A DNA stretch of 64,000 nucleotides from Solimonas sp. K1W22B-7. Its GTDB lineage: Bacteria > Pseudomonadota > Gammaproteobacteria > Nevskiales > Nevskiaceae. Within the stretch, counting starts at the first letter, position 1, and every line of letters begins with the position of its first letter. Below, piece by piece: positions 1-9,100 of the stretch. Under the pieces are notes generated by a model. That model did no database searches and was not told the origin of the DNA. It saw only the letters and a program-made list of their open reading frames with translations. The stretch covers positions 1,612,001-1,676,000 of the forward strand of contig NZ_CP031704.1 in assembly GCF_003428335.1 (NCBI RefSeq), given 5' to 3'. The translations under genes and the position numbers were made by a program.

Positions 1-1
1 G

Positions 2-484
2 CCCAGCCTGTATGGCGTCCAGATGGACGACGAAGGCAACGCCTGGGTGGTTGGCGAACTGGGCTTGGTCATGACGTCTGCAGATGGCGGGACAAGCTGG
101 GCGGTCCGCCGGGCTGGCGGCAACGACGATCTCGGCGTGGATCCCACGGTCTCGGGTATTCACATGCAGAAGAACGGCGTGGGTTACGCCGTTGGCCAGC
201 AGGGCCTACTGCTGCGCACGGGAGACCACGGCGTCAGCTGGGCCGAGTTGCCTCGGCCCTCGCACGCCAACCTCCTGGGAGTCGTCGGCTCCGAGCGGGG
301 GGCGGTGTTAATCACCGGCATGCGTGACATGCGCGTCAGCCGGGACGGGGGAAAGACTTTCCAGATGGTTGAAGGGGATGACGTCTCGACGGGCTGGTAC
401 CACGGGGCAGTTTTGGCGCCTGGCGGAGATGCGGCGCTGACAGTCGGTATTGCCGGTCACGTCCTGAGCGTTCGTTGGCAGTAA
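2..484 (+). CDS. YCF48/BNR-like repeat protein, 5'-truncated by window edge
   Basis: The frame is open from base 2, so the gene begins outside the window; about 160 C-terminal residues are visible. They contain three successive beta-propeller-like blades, each with a GxxG turn followed by a DGG/DHG-xxW or DGGKTF element (near VVGELG, YAVGQQG and LITGMRD). This is the pattern of YCF48/photosystem-II-assembly-like and BNR repeat proteins, which are usually exported beta-propellers. In many gamma- and betaproteobacteria such a gene stands beside a DUF1302 gene and RND-type exporters. Here the DUF1302 gene follows after 30 bases on the same strand, so they are probably co-transcribed. The exact function of this family is not established. 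Confidence 0.75.
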   Translation, partial: PSLYGVQMDDEGNAWVVGELGLVMTSADGGTSWAVRRAGGNDDLGVDPTVSGIHMQKNGVGYAVGQQGLLLRTGDHGVSWAELPRPSHANLLGVVGSERGAVLITGMRDMRVSRDGGKTFQMVEGDDVSTGWYHGAVLAPGGDAALTVGIAGHVLSVRWQ

Positions 485-514
485 GAGACAAATAGACAAA
501 TGAGGAGAGCTGGC

Positions 515-2691
515 GTGACGAAGAAGAGGGGTTCGGCGACGCTACGAACGGGGAAGGTCTTTGCGCTCGGGGCGTTGATGGGCGCGAGCATCCAGCCCGT
601 AGCTGCATTCGATATTGATGCGAGCTTTGGCGGCTTTGTTCGGTTGGAAGGGGCTGCCAGTACCGGATACGAGAACCCGAACAATCAGGGAGGAAACGTC
701 TACAACGACGTGACCGTTCATCGAACGGCCTATCTACCGCCGGCGTTGACCTCCAACCTTCTGAGCGGGATTGTGCCTTGGGGCGCAGTACCGCTGGGAG
801 ATCCCACCGCGGCGTTGGGCAGCATCCCTGTGCTTGGGGGATACTGGAGCCTATCCTGTCGCCCGTCGTCGGCCCGGTCGTCGGTGGACTGCTCGGCACT
901 CTTGTGGGCACGGACGACCACATACGCCGCGGTGATCGAATCCAGACGACATCGAACGATTTCAACTACACAGTCGCTCGCGCCGAGGCGGAGTTGAGCC
1001 TGAGGTTCGGCGAACACGTACGTTTCATCACCCGCGCCCGTGGCGTCTTCGATCCCTCGATCTACGAGGAATTTGACCAGCGCAATCTGGATCGTCCGAG
1101 ACAGGGTGGCGTCGATAGCGGCCCCTGGGCAGACCCGGGAATCTACGAGGGGCGACCGGACTACTTCAGTTACAAGGTTGCAGACGGCAAGGGCGGTTTC
1201 GTCCAAGCCAACCCGCTGGAGTGGGCAGGCCGTGACTATTTGGTCTATCTGCCTGCCGCAATCGTGGAGCTGACCGCCGGTGACCTGAATCTGCGCCTGG
1301 GGAACCAGCAGATTGCCTGGGGCCAGTCCTTGTTCTTTCAGGTCTTTGATATGCCGAACGGCCTGGACCTGCGTCGCCACAGCATCCTGGATCGCGCCTT
1401 GGAGGAGTTCTCCGACAAGCGCGTTCCGATGCTGTCGGCTCGCCTGAGCTATCAGCTGACGGATGGAATCCTGTTCGACGGCTATGTCGGAAAATTCCAG
1501 CCGACGGTTCTGGGGAATCCGAACACTCCGTACAACATCATTCCGACGCAGTTCACCGTGCAGGATCAGTATGTGATCGGTGGCTATGACGAGAAGGTTG
1601 TCGGTGGCTTTCGCCTAAAAGGCGACTACGGACAATGGGGGTTCCAGGCGGCTTACTTCAATCGATACAACCCCCTTGGCGTCTTCCGGTGGACGGCGAC
1701 GGGAGTCGACCGCCAACTGGATGGCAGGATCAACTCCGTCGGTTCGTTGGTAAACCTCCTGTATTCCCTCAAGCTGCCTGGTTGTTCAGAAGCCGCCTAT
1801 GACCCGCTTCTGTGCCGTCGTTATGCCGACACGGGCGATGCATTGGCCAACGCGCCGTTTCATGCCGGCGACGGCGGCGTGTACTCCGCGGATGAGTGGT
1901 TCCACTACGCCGCGGAGGTTCGACTGGACGGTGTGGGCGGTCTTAATGCTGCCATTAACGAGTTTCCAGGCGCCCAGGATGTGTATGCCACGCCGGTTGA
2001 TAACGTGCGGCAGGCCGCAGCGGAGTTGAATACCTTCTTCATAGCTGCGGGTGGCAGCCTACGAGGTCATATCGCCAGGGAGTACTTCCAGGAAGACATA
2101 TTTGCCCTCGGTGCCAGCTATGTACTCGAGAGTGACAACGACTTCCTCAATCAGTTGATCTTCAACCTCGAAGCTCAGTACACCCCGGAACGCACCTTCA
2201 CCAATCCGACTCTCTCCAGGAACTACATCAGGCAGGATGAATACATGGTGTCGCTGGTGGTGGATAAGTGGCACCGATTCTTCAAGGAGTTCCCGGGCAC
2301 TTACATCGTATTCCAGGCCCTCACAAAGAACCGCAGCGACTTGGTGGGTCGGCACCTCTCGGGATATGGCGGCAAGGACCTGGATGAGCTTGATCCGCGT
2401 GCAACCAGCGGGGTGACTGGCAAGAAGGGAAATGCTAACTACGTGGTGTTGGGGTTCACCCAGCCCTGGCCCAACAAGCTCTATGAGCTGGAGTTTGCCT
2501 CCCTCTGGGATATTGATGGTGGTGTCTTCATGCAGCCGGGGCTTCGCTGGAATCCGGGACATGGAGTCACCGTCGAAGGGTTCTACAACTACATTGATGG
2601 GTCACTCTTCGGGGCTGACCGCTCCAAGAACCTTATCTCTACGCTCGACTTTGCTGAGGAATTCACCCTGCGTCTGACGTACCAGTTCTAA
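515..2691 (+). pseudogene. DUF1302 family outer-membrane-type protein, broken by a -1 frameshift
   Basis: The first part reads in one frame from a signal peptide (hydrophobic core about FALGALMGASIQPVAA, cleavage before FDID). It then leaves frame at a run of five G at 836-840, and the rest of the protein continues in the neighbouring frame to the TAA at 2689. One extra G would restore a protein of about 725 residues, matching DUF1302 length. The C-terminal part ends in LRLTYQF, with the terminal Phe usual for outer-membrane beta-barrels. I prefer GTG 515 as start because AGGAGA lies 6 bases before it; ATG 500 is the alternative. It could be a true inactivating mutation, phase variation in the G tract, or a sequencing error. 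DUF1302 proteins are often found near hydrophobic-compound catabolism genes, role unproven. Confidence 0.75.
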
Positions 2692-2797
2692 GGACGACGC
2701 CGTGATCGGACAAGACATTAGCGCAATGGTGAGGTGTCCTGTCCTCGATATTGGATGGGTGAATTTGCCAATTCCCTGAAAGGACTGAGAGGGATTG

Positions 2798-3208
2798 ATG
2801 ACATTGATTGAATTTCAGGTATCTGCAAGCGATAAGGTCTATCCGCTGCTTGGGGCGCAAGGTCGCGGGGGCCATGGAGACTTCAAGGAAGTTGTTCCGC
2901 AGCTTGCCTTGCGAACGGACGGTACCATCGCCCCTCTGGGAGAGGTAGCTGAGAGGCTCTGCGTTTCTGCGCGGACGCTTAAGCGGCGTCTGCGGCAGGA
3001 CGGATTGACGTACAGAGCTGTGGTGGACGCCATTCGCCTGAAGCGGAGTCTGGAATTCCTGCGTCATCGGGGGCTTTCAGTGGAATACATCGCTGAGAAA
3101 CTTGGCTACAGCTCGGCGGCCAACTTCACTCGTGCATTTCGCCGTTGGACTGGATCGCCTCCTCACACCTATCGGTGCGAGGTCCTATGTGTGCCGCGAA
3201 GCGTTTGA
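2798..3208 (+). CDS. Truncated AraC-type regulator (DNA-binding domain only)
   Basis: A 136-residue protein whose residues about 45-128 form the double helix-turn-helix of AraC regulators. The first helix-turn-helix is near EVAERLCVSARTLKRRL and the second near IAEKLGYSSAANFTRAF, ending in the usual RWTGxxPxxYR-like tail. Full AraC proteins with an Arabinose_bd sensor domain are about 340 residues; here only about 45 unrelated residues precede the DNA-binding domain, so the sensor is missing. ATG 2798 follows a purine-rich GAGAGGG; a TTG one codon upstream is possible. It may be a gene remnant or an unliganded stand-alone DNA binder. The surrounding DNA is less GC-rich than the bulk of the window. 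Confidence 0.7.
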   Translation: MTLIEFQVSASDKVYPLLGAQGRGGHGDFKEVVPQLALRTDGTIAPLGEVAERLCVSARTLKRRLRQDGLTYRAVVDAIRLKRSLEFLRHRGLSVEYIAEKLGYSSAANFTRAFRRWTGSPPHTYRCEVLCVPRSV

Positions 3209-3405
3209 TTCATGGACTGCGCTGGATTGCCAATTTCTTGAACTCTTGAATGAAGTTCTCGGGGGCACCCTTGGATGTGCGCTGTCGGCTGGCGGGCTCT
3301 TGGCGCAGCGATCTACCTGTTCTCCCTTCCGGCTCTATCGGGGGATAGAGCGGTCTTCTTCTGGGCCTGTGGTCTCCTTCGCTGACGTCTCCCAGGGGAA
3401 GTTTT

Positions 3406-3434
3406 GAGCCTGCTTTTAGCGGGCTCTCTTTTTA
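3406..3434 (+). terminator. Rho-independent terminator-like hairpin
   Basis: GAGCCTGC and GCGGGCTC pair (one G-T wobble) around a TTTTA loop and are followed by TCTTTTT. It lies about 200 bases after the AraC-like gene with no convincing gene between. The interval 3209-3405 shows no supported coding sequence. Confidence 0.65.
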
Positions 3435-3523
3435 TGCGATTTTTTCGCTAGTTGCGCCGATTTCGAGACCCAAGTTCCACTGAGTAGAGGCCGCGCCTCA
3501 AAATTGCTCCTAGGAGAATGCGC

Positions 3524-3757
3524 ATGACAGGTATCAGATATAGACCCAGCCCCGATTTGATCGAGCGGCTGACAAAGCGTGAACTCGAGGTCTTGGACTA
3601 TCTATCCCAAGGCCGTAATAGCTCGGAGATTGCCGCGGGAACAGGGGTGACGGTGCATACCGTCAAGCATCACCTCAGAAACATATATGCAAAGCTTGGA
3701 GTAGGCACTAGGCTCCAGGCAGTTATCCGTTACCGCGATCTTCTGGGCCGCATGTAG
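3524..3757 (+). CDS. Small LuxR/GerE-type helix-turn-helix protein
   Basis: A 77-residue protein that is almost entirely a GerE domain: LTKRELEVLDYLSQG, then IAAGTGVTVHTVKHHLRNIYAKLGV (in two stretches), with the recognition helix TVKHHLRNIYAKL. There is no receiver or autoinducer-binding domain. The start is set at ATG 3524 because AGGAG (3512-3516) lies 7 bases upstream, whereas ATG 3518 is only one base from it. Such minimal LuxR proteins can act as DNA-binding regulators on their own or be leftovers of larger ones. It stands alone between a terminator and a non-coding gap, so its target is unknown. Confidence 0.7.
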   Translation: MTGIRYRPSPDLIERLTKRELEVLDYLSQGRNSSEIAAGTGVTVHTVKHHLRNIYAKLGVGTRLQAVIRYRDLLGRM

Positions 3758-4140
3758 CCAGCGCGTTGGCTCAGTTGGAGATGGCTTTACGGGTGGAAAG
3801 CGACGGAGCGGTTTCTATCCGGAAGACGTTATGTCCCCTGAGGAGCAGGCACGAAGAAGCTGGGGTGCGTCTGGGACCTGCAGAAGAAATACGGAATTCC
3901 GTTATGGATTTCGCGCATGCCCGCGTAAAATATCCATCATGAGCTGAAGCCACCGCACGTCATCGACGAAAGCAGGCCAGCGGCGTACCGGGAGCGGCGA
4001 TGCCACCCGGCCCATGCCTTTCGATCAGCTCTGTTTGCGCAGCGACAACGACCGGGTTTCCCACGTCTGTCAGCGCAAGCTGTTGCGCAGCGTACACAGA
4101 CTTTTTCCGATGCACCGCTCTTTCACAAGCTAGCGTGACT
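3758..4140. other. Gap without a supported gene
   Basis: About 380 bases with no frame that has recognisable protein features. A 60-codon - strand frame (3771-3953) has no homology I recognise and no good ribosome site. Base composition changes across this gap from the less GC-rich left segment to the GC-rich bulk, so it may mark a junction. I see no transposon ends or tRNA. Confidence 0.5.
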
Positions 4141-4164
4141 GCCTGCCGGGATCGCCCGGCAGGC
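4141..4164 (-). terminator. Perfect GC hairpin after the Mo-hydroxylase operon
   Basis: GCCTGCCGGG and CCCGGCAGGC form a perfect 10-base stem with an ATCG loop, 14 bases beyond the stop codon of the - strand molybdenum subunit gene. There is no strong T run, so it may act as an mRNA 3' end stabiliser rather than a classical intrinsic terminator. Confidence 0.5.
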
Positions 4165-4177
4165 GGCAGGCAGGAAG

Positions 4178-6898
4178 CTAGGCGGGCTGGCGTTCGCCGG
4201 TCAGCTTGGCCGTGCCGAAGATGCCCATCTTGCACTTGCCGATCAGCTTGTCGCCCTCGATCGTGGCCTCGTACTTGAGCGTGATCGACATCGGCTTGGT
4301 CACCCTCAGGTCCCACTTCAGGTGATTGCCGGTGACGGTGCCGGTGAAGTGCGCCTCGTCCATGTTCATGATGAACACGCCGGTGAGCGCGTTGCCATCG
4401 GTGCTCATCCGGCCGGCGAAGGCCTGCGGGCCCATCGGGGTGGACAGCACGAACTTCCAGTTGCCATCGATCTGCACCGCCGCATTGCTGGCGATCTTCT
4501 CCTGCGGCGCCGGGGACGTCGGCAGCTTGTGCACGGGCGCTGCGACGATGGTCGGCGGGGGCGCGGACTTTTCGGCGATGGGACGGCCTTCGATGTGGCC
4601 CAGCAGGCGCGACGGCGTCAGCGGGAACTCCAGCTTGAGTTCGCCGAAGGGAGCCAGGGCATCGGCAATGGCGTTCACCAGCGTCGGCGGGCCGACGATG
4701 CAGCCGCCTTCGCCCACGCCGCGGAAGCCGCCCTCGGCCTTGGAAGGCTGAGACGCTTCGTGGTGGTATTCGAAATCCGGGATGTCGAAGATCGTCGGCA
4801 GCATGTAGTCCTTGTAGGTGACGGCCGTCGGGTTGCCCCGCGCGTCGAAGGACACTTCTTCCATCAGCACGCTGCCGATGGCCTGCGCCAGGCCGCCGGC
4901 GATCTGTCCTTCGACCACCGACGGATTGATCATCACGCCGCAGTCTTCGCTGGTGACCCAGCGCTTGATCTTGACGAAGCCGGTTTCCGCGTCCACCTCG
5001 ACGATGCAGGCATGCGCCGCGCTGGTCATGGTGATCGGTGGCGGGCGGTAGCGGTACTGCACTTCCAGGCCTGCATCCATGCCCGCCGGCAAGCGGTCCG
5101 GGTCGCCGTAGGCGATGTCGGCGAGGTCGCGCAGGCTGACGGTCTTCTCGTTGCCGTCCAGCACGTGGATGACGCCTTCGCGCAGCATGATCTGCTCCGG
5201 CTTGACGCCGAGCAGGTGCGACGCCGCGAGCCGGACCTTCTCCAGCAGCAGGTCGGCCGCGCGGATGCAGGCGCCGCCGCCGGCCACGGCCTGGCGGCTG
5301 CCATAGGCGCCGGAGCCGTAGCCGCCGCGCGAGCTGTCGTCCTCGTAGACGCTGACGTCGTCGAAGCGCACGCCGAGGCGCTCGGCGATGACCTGGGCCA
5401 TCGTGGTCTGCGTGCCATGGCCCTGCGAATGCGTGGAGACCACGGCGGTGACCGTGCCGGTGGGCTCGATGCGGATGTGCGCCGACTCGCTCATCAGCAC
5501 GGCCACGCCGGTACTGCCGGCGGTGGGCTCGATGTAGGTCGCAAAGCCCAGGCCCAGGTAGCGGCCCTGCTTGCGCGCCTCGGCCTGCTCGACCCGGAAG
5601 GCGGCGACGTCGACCTTCTGCAGCAGCACGTCGAGGCATTCGGCCGGGCTGATGTCTTCCAGTTCCAGGCCCATCGGCGTGGTGCAGGGCTGGTCGCTGC
5701 GGCGGATCAGGTTGCGGCGGCGCAACTCGATGGCGTCCATGCCCATCTGGCGCGCGGCGCGGTCGAGCAGCACCTCGCGGGCCAGGGATTCGATCGCCCA
5801 GGGGCCGCGGTAGGCGGACAGGCCCACGGTATTGGTGAACCAGCCACGCGAGTGGAAGGAGAACACCGGCATCTTGTGGGCGCCCCACAGGAACATCATG
5901 ACCGCGATGTTGCTGTCCGCACCCTGCGGGTAGGCGCCGTTGTTGAGTCCGTAGTCGGCATGCGAGGCCAGCATGTGGCCCTCGCCGTCGAAGGCCGCAC
6001 GCAGCCTGATCTCCTGTTCGCGCGCCTGGTTGGCGGCGGTCAGGTTCTCGAGGCGATCCTCGATCCACTTGAGCGGACGCTTGAGCAGCATCGCGGCCAG
6101 CACCGTGGCCACTTCCTCGCGCCAGGGCTGGCCCTTGAGACCGAAGGAGCCGCCCACGTCCTTGGAGATGACGCGGATCGCGGTCTGCGGCATGCCGAAG
6201 GCCTGCGCGAACCAGCGTGCGTTCAGCTGCGGGCCCTGGCAGGACAGGTAGATCGTCAGCTCGCCGGAGCCCTGCGGCGCCACCACCACGCCGCGCGTCT
6301 CCATGGGCGACTGCGAGATGCGCTGGTGATCGAACTCGATCGTGACCAGGTGCGGCGCGGCCTTGAGCTGTGCTTCCAGGTCTTCGTCGATTTCTTCCGA
6401 GCCGGTGGCCGCGGCGACGTTGGAGTCGGTGTCCGGGTGCACCAGGGAGCCGGTCTTGGCGTCCCTGATGGTGACCACGGGGTCTTCCTCGTCGTATTCG
6501 ACGGTGATGAGCCCGGCGGCGTCCTCGGCGATGTAGCGGTCCTGCGCGATCACCATCGCGATGGGATCGCCGACATAGGTCACGCGGTCCGTCGCCAGCA
6601 CCGGCACCGGTACCACCGGCGGCGCCAGGAAGAAGCTCAGCATGTCGACCTTGAAGCCCTTCAGGTCCTCGGCGGTCAGCACGGCATGCACGCCGGGCAA
6701 CTGGCGCGCCACCGAGAGATCCATCGACTTGATGCGGCCGCGCGCGATGGGGCTGCGGTGGAAGGCCACCTGCAGCATGCCGGGCAGGCCCACGTCGTCG
6801 ACGTAGGTGCCGCGCCCGGTCAGCAGGCGCGTGTCTTCCTTGCGCGGCACGCGCTGGCCGATGTAGGTCCCGGCGGTGGGAGTCTCCGGCGCGTTCAC
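4178..6898 (-). CDS. Molybdopterin-binding subunit of a xanthine dehydrogenase/CoxL-family hydroxylase with C-terminal extension
   Basis: 906 residues from GTG 6898, which overlaps the stop of the 2Fe-2S subunit by GTGA. It shows the large-subunit fold of the Mo hydroxylases: GGSFG near residue 249, AYRGPW near 362, and the GVGEGG loop with the presumed catalytic Glu near 730. The CO dehydrogenase signature AYRCSFR is absent, so it is a hydroxylase of an organic (probably aromatic, heterocyclic or carbonyl) substrate, not form I CODH. After residue about 777 comes a Pro-rich linker and a beta-rich domain of about 95 residues (starting DGNWKF, with TPMGPQ and KPMSITL). This is not part of the standard subunit. 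It would form a heterotrimer with the next two genes. Confidence 0.85.
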   Translation of the reverse strand: MNAPETPTAGTYIGQRVPRKEDTRLLTGRGTYVDDVGLPGMLQVAFHRSPIARGRIKSMDLSVARQLPGVHAVLTAEDLKGFKVDMLSFFLAPPVVPVPVLATDRVTYVGDPIAMVIAQDRYIAEDAAGLITVEYDEEDPVVTIRDAKTGSLVHPDTDSNVAAATGSEEIDEDLEAQLKAAPHLVTIEFDHQRISQSPMETRGVVVAPQGSGELTIYLSCQGPQLNARWFAQAFGMPQTAIRVISKDVGGSFGLKGQPWREEVATVLAAMLLKRPLKWIEDRLENLTAANQAREQEIRLRAAFDGEGHMLASHADYGLNNGAYPQGADSNIAVMMFLWGAHKMPVFSFHSRGWFTNTVGLSAYRGPWAIESLAREVLLDRAARQMGMDAIELRRRNLIRRSDQPCTTPMGLELEDISPAECLDVLLQKVDVAAFRVEQAEARKQGRYLGLGFATYIEPTAGSTGVAVLMSESAHIRIEPTGTVTAVVSTHSQGHGTQTTMAQVIAERLGVRFDDVSVYEDDSSRGGYGSGAYGSRQAVAGGGACIRAADLLLEKVRLAASHLLGVKPEQIMLREGVIHVLDGNEKTVSLRDLADIAYGDPDRLPAGMDAGLEVQYRYRPPPITMTSAAHACIVEVDAETGFVKIKRWVTSEDCGVMINPSVVEGQIAGGLAQAIGSVLMEEVSFDARGNPTAVTYKDYMLPTIFDIPDFEYHHEASQPSKAEGGFRGVGEGGCIVGPPTLVNAIADALAPFGELKLEFPLTPSRLLGHIEGRPIAEKSAPPPTIVAAPVHKLPTSPAPQEKIASNAAVQIDGNWKFVLSTPMGPQAFAGRMSTDGNALTGVFIMNMDEAHFTGTVTGNHLKWDLRVTKPMSITLKYEATIEGDKLIGKCKMGIFGTAKLTGERQPA

Positions 6899-7380
6899 TG
6901 CGGCGCCTCCGCCGTCAGGCCGCAGAGTTTCTGCGCCGCGCGCCGGATGCCCTGGTAGCCGGTGCAGCGGCAGATATGGCCGGAGAGCGAGTTCATCACC
7001 TGGTCCGCGTCCGGCTGGTCGGGGCCGGCGGTGAGCGAGGCCAGGGTCATGACGATGCCCGGCGTGCAGAAGCCGCACTGCAGTCCGTATTCGTCGCGCA
7101 GCGCCTGCTGCACCGGGTGCAGCGTGCCGTCCTCGGCCGCGAGGCCTTCGACCGTGGTGATGCGGCTGCCGTCGGCCTGCACCGCGAGCATCAGGCAGGA
7201 GCGCACGGCCTTGCCGTCGACGATCACCGTGCAGGCGCCGCAGACGCCGTGCTCGCAGCCGACATGCACGCCGGTGTAGCCGGCATCGCCGCGCAGGAAG
7301 TCGCAAAGCGTCAGGCGGCCTTCGACCTTCGACAACTGCGGCTTTCCATTGATGGTAAGTGCGATCTGGTGCTCGCTCAT
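6895..7380 (-). CDS. 2Fe-2S subunit of the Mo hydroxylase (CoxS-like)
   Basis: 161 residues carrying both iron-sulfur centres of the family: a plant-type ferredoxin cluster with Cys 42, 47, 50 and 62, and the second cluster with Cys 102, 105, 137 and 139 (CGFC and CRC motifs). It passes electrons from the molybdenum centre to the FAD subunit. ATG 7380 overlaps the stop of the FAD subunit (ATGA), and its own stop overlaps the start of the large subunit (GTGA), showing tight translational coupling. Confidence 0.92.
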   Translation of the reverse strand: MSEHQIALTINGKPQLSKVEGRLTLCDFLRGDAGYTGVHVGCEHGVCGACTVIVDGKAVRSCLMLAVQADGSRITTVEGLAAEDGTLHPVQQALRDEYGLQCGFCTPGIVMTLASLTAGPDQPDADQVMNSLSGHICRCTGYQGIRRAAQKLCGLTAEAPQ

Positions 7381-8246
7381 GCCGCTGCCCTCAGGTTCAG
7401 GGTTTCGCTCAGGGCGCGTGCGAAGACGCGCTTGCCGACCGTGCGCCGGTATTCGGCGCTGGCGTGGGAATCGTCGAAGGGCGCGGTGTCGGCGATGGCC
7501 AGTTCGGCCAGCGCGCGCGGATCGAGCGTGTCGATGGCCTGCCCCAGCAGCGCCGCCTCGACCTGCCGCGCCTTGATCGGCGTCGGGCCCATGCCGAACC
7601 AGGCGATGCCGGCGCGCTCGATGCGGCCGTCCTTCAGCGCCAGCGCACCGGTGAGACCGACCAGGCCGAAATCGCCGGGGCGCTGCGCGATCTCGCGGAA
7701 CAGCCAGACCGTGCCGGCGGGCCACTCGGGCACGTGGATCGCGGTCAGCAGTTCGTCGGGCTCCAGCGCGGTGGCGTAGGGGCCGAAATAGAGCTCCTCG
7801 GCGGCGATGCGGCGGCTGCCGCGCGTGGAGCGCACCTCCACCGATGCGCCCAGCGCCACCGCCGTGGCCGGCAGCTCGGCTGCCGGTTCCCCCAGCGCGA
7901 TCGAGCCGCCGATGGTGCCACGGTTGCGGGTCTGGTGGTGGCCGACGTGGCGCGTGGCGGTGACGAGCAGCGGCTGCGCCTGCGCCAGCACCGGGTCGGC
8001 GATCACCTCGTTCTGGCGCATCATCGGGCCGATGCGCGTGACGCCGTCGGCGCGCGTCACGCCCTTGAGCGCGGCGATGCGGTTGATGTCGATCAGGATG
8101 AAGGGCTGGCTCATGCGCAGCGCCAGCAGCGGCATCAGCGTCTGGCCGCCGGCCAGGAGGGTGGCGCCGCCGCCGGCTTCCGTCAGCAGGCGGCAGACCT
8201 CGTCGACCGACTCCGGCGCGAAGTAGTCGAACGGGGCCGGCTTCAC
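7377..8246 (-). CDS. FAD-binding medium subunit of the Mo hydroxylase (CoxM-like)
   Basis: 289 residues with the two FAD signatures of the family, AGGQTLMP near residue 32 and TIGGS near residue 111. It belongs to the CoxM/xanthine dehydrogenase medium-subunit family and receives electrons from the 2Fe-2S subunit. The start is GTG 8246, overlapping the TGA of the upstream CoxG-like gene; the end overlaps the ATG of the next gene. The gene order (CoxG-like, M, S, L) indicates a single operon read leftward. Confidence 0.92.
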   Translation of the reverse strand: MKPAPFDYFAPESVDEVCRLLTEAGGGATLLAGGQTLMPLLALRMSQPFILIDINRIAALKGVTRADGVTRIGPMMRQNEVIADPVLAQAQPLLVTATRHVGHHQTRNRGTIGGSIALGEPAAELPATAVALGASVEVRSTRGSRRIAAEELYFGPYATALEPDELLTAIHVPEWPAGTVWLFREIAQRPGDFGLVGLTGALALKDGRIERAGIAWFGMGPTPIKARQVEAALLGQAIDTLDPRALAELAIADTAPFDDSHASAEYRRTVGKRVFARALSETLNLRAAA

Positions 8247-9001
8247 GGCTTGTCCTCGCGGAGCAGCCGGGCGAGCAGGGCAGGGTCCAGCGTCACCACC
8301 GGCGCCGCGGCGCGCCGGCCGTACTCGAAGCCGGCCACGCCGACCACGAACAGCAGCAGGCCGATGGACAGGCCCATCCAGTCCGAGGCGCCGCCGGCCG
8401 CCGAGCCGTGGCCCACGAGATAACCGACCAGGGCGGCGACGACCATGCCCAGCAGCCACAGCATCGGCGAACCGCCGGCGGAGGGCGTGCCTGCCGCACG
8501 CGGTGCCCGGCCCGTGGCGATGCCTGCCGCAGCCGCTTCGCCGGCCGCGGCAGGTGCCGGTCCGGTGATGACATTGCCGAACTGCCCGAAGAAGCGCGCC
8601 GCGAGCTGCTTGGCGGTGGCGTCCATGATCGGTCCGCCGAGCTGCGCCAGGCGGCCGCCCACCTGGGCGTCGACCTCGTAGGACAGCACCGTGATGCCGT
8701 TGCCGCCGTCGCTGAGCTTGACCTTGGCGATGCTCTTGACGAAGCCCACCGTGCCGCCCTGGCCCTCGATGATCAGGGTGTAGGAGTCCGGCGCGGCGAT
8801 GTCCGCCAGTTCCACCGAGCCGTTGAAGCGCGCGCCGATGGGCCCGATCTTGATCTCGACCACGGCGACCATGCGCGTGTCGGATTCCTTGCTCAGGGAC
8901 TGGCAGCCCGGGATGCAGCGCTTGAGCACGTCGGGGTCGTTCAGCGCGTTCCAGACCTGCTCGCGCGTGGCAGCGATCTGCTGCCCTCCGGACATCTTCA
9001 T
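8243..9001 (-). CDS. CoxG/SRPBCC family protein with C-terminal membrane anchor
   Basis: 252 residues. Residues 1-145 are a CoxG-type SRPBCC domain (starts MKMSGG, with CIPGC near residue 29). Residues about 180-198 and 209-226 are strongly hydrophobic and likely anchor it in the inner membrane, separated from the domain by an Ala/Gly-rich linker. In carboxydotrophs CoxG recruits CO dehydrogenase to the membrane. By analogy this protein may tether the downstream hydroxylase near the quinone pool. AGGAGG stands 8 bases before ATG 9001. First gene of the operon. Confidence 0.85.
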   Translation of the reverse strand: MKMSGGQQIAATREQVWNALNDPDVLKRCIPGCQSLSKESDTRMVAVVEIKIGPIGARFNGSVELADIAAPDSYTLIIEGQGGTVGFVKSIAKVKLSDGGNGITVLSYEVDAQVGGRLAQLGGPIMDATAKQLAARFFGQFGNVITGPAPAAAGEAAAAGIATGRAPRAAGTPSAGGSPMLWLLGMVVAALVGYLVGHGSAAGGASDWMGLSIGLLLFVVGVAGFEYGRRAAAPVVTLDPALLARLLREDKP

Positions 9002-9100
9002 CGGTACATCCTCCTGGTATTCCGCGCCGGGTATGTGCCTGGCTGCGGTTGCCGCGCCGTGTTGCTCCGGTGTCGGGGCCCACGGCGGATTTAAATGGTG

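Noticed and set aside
836-842. Programmed -1 ribosomal frameshift in the DUF1302 gene
   Set aside because: The site is only a G5 run without a proper X-XXY-YYZ heptamer or an evident downstream pseudoknot; mutation or sequence error is simpler.
3102-3407. 101-codon + strand open frame overlapping the AraC-like gene
   Set aside because: It starts inside that gene in another frame, has no recognisable domain and runs into a terminator hairpin.
3771-3953. 60-codon - strand open frame in the gap
   Set aside because: No homology pattern, no clear ribosome site.
4322-6958. Very long open frame on the + strand opposite the Mo-binding subunit
   Set aside because: Composition is Arg/His/Ala/Gly-rich with no domain; it mirrors a well-supported - strand gene. 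In GC-rich DNA the antisense frame stays open by chance.
4178-9001. Aerobic carbon monoxide dehydrogenase
   Set aside because: The large subunit has AYRGPW instead of the CODH form I loop AYRCSFR, so CO oxidation is not supported despite cox-like gene order.
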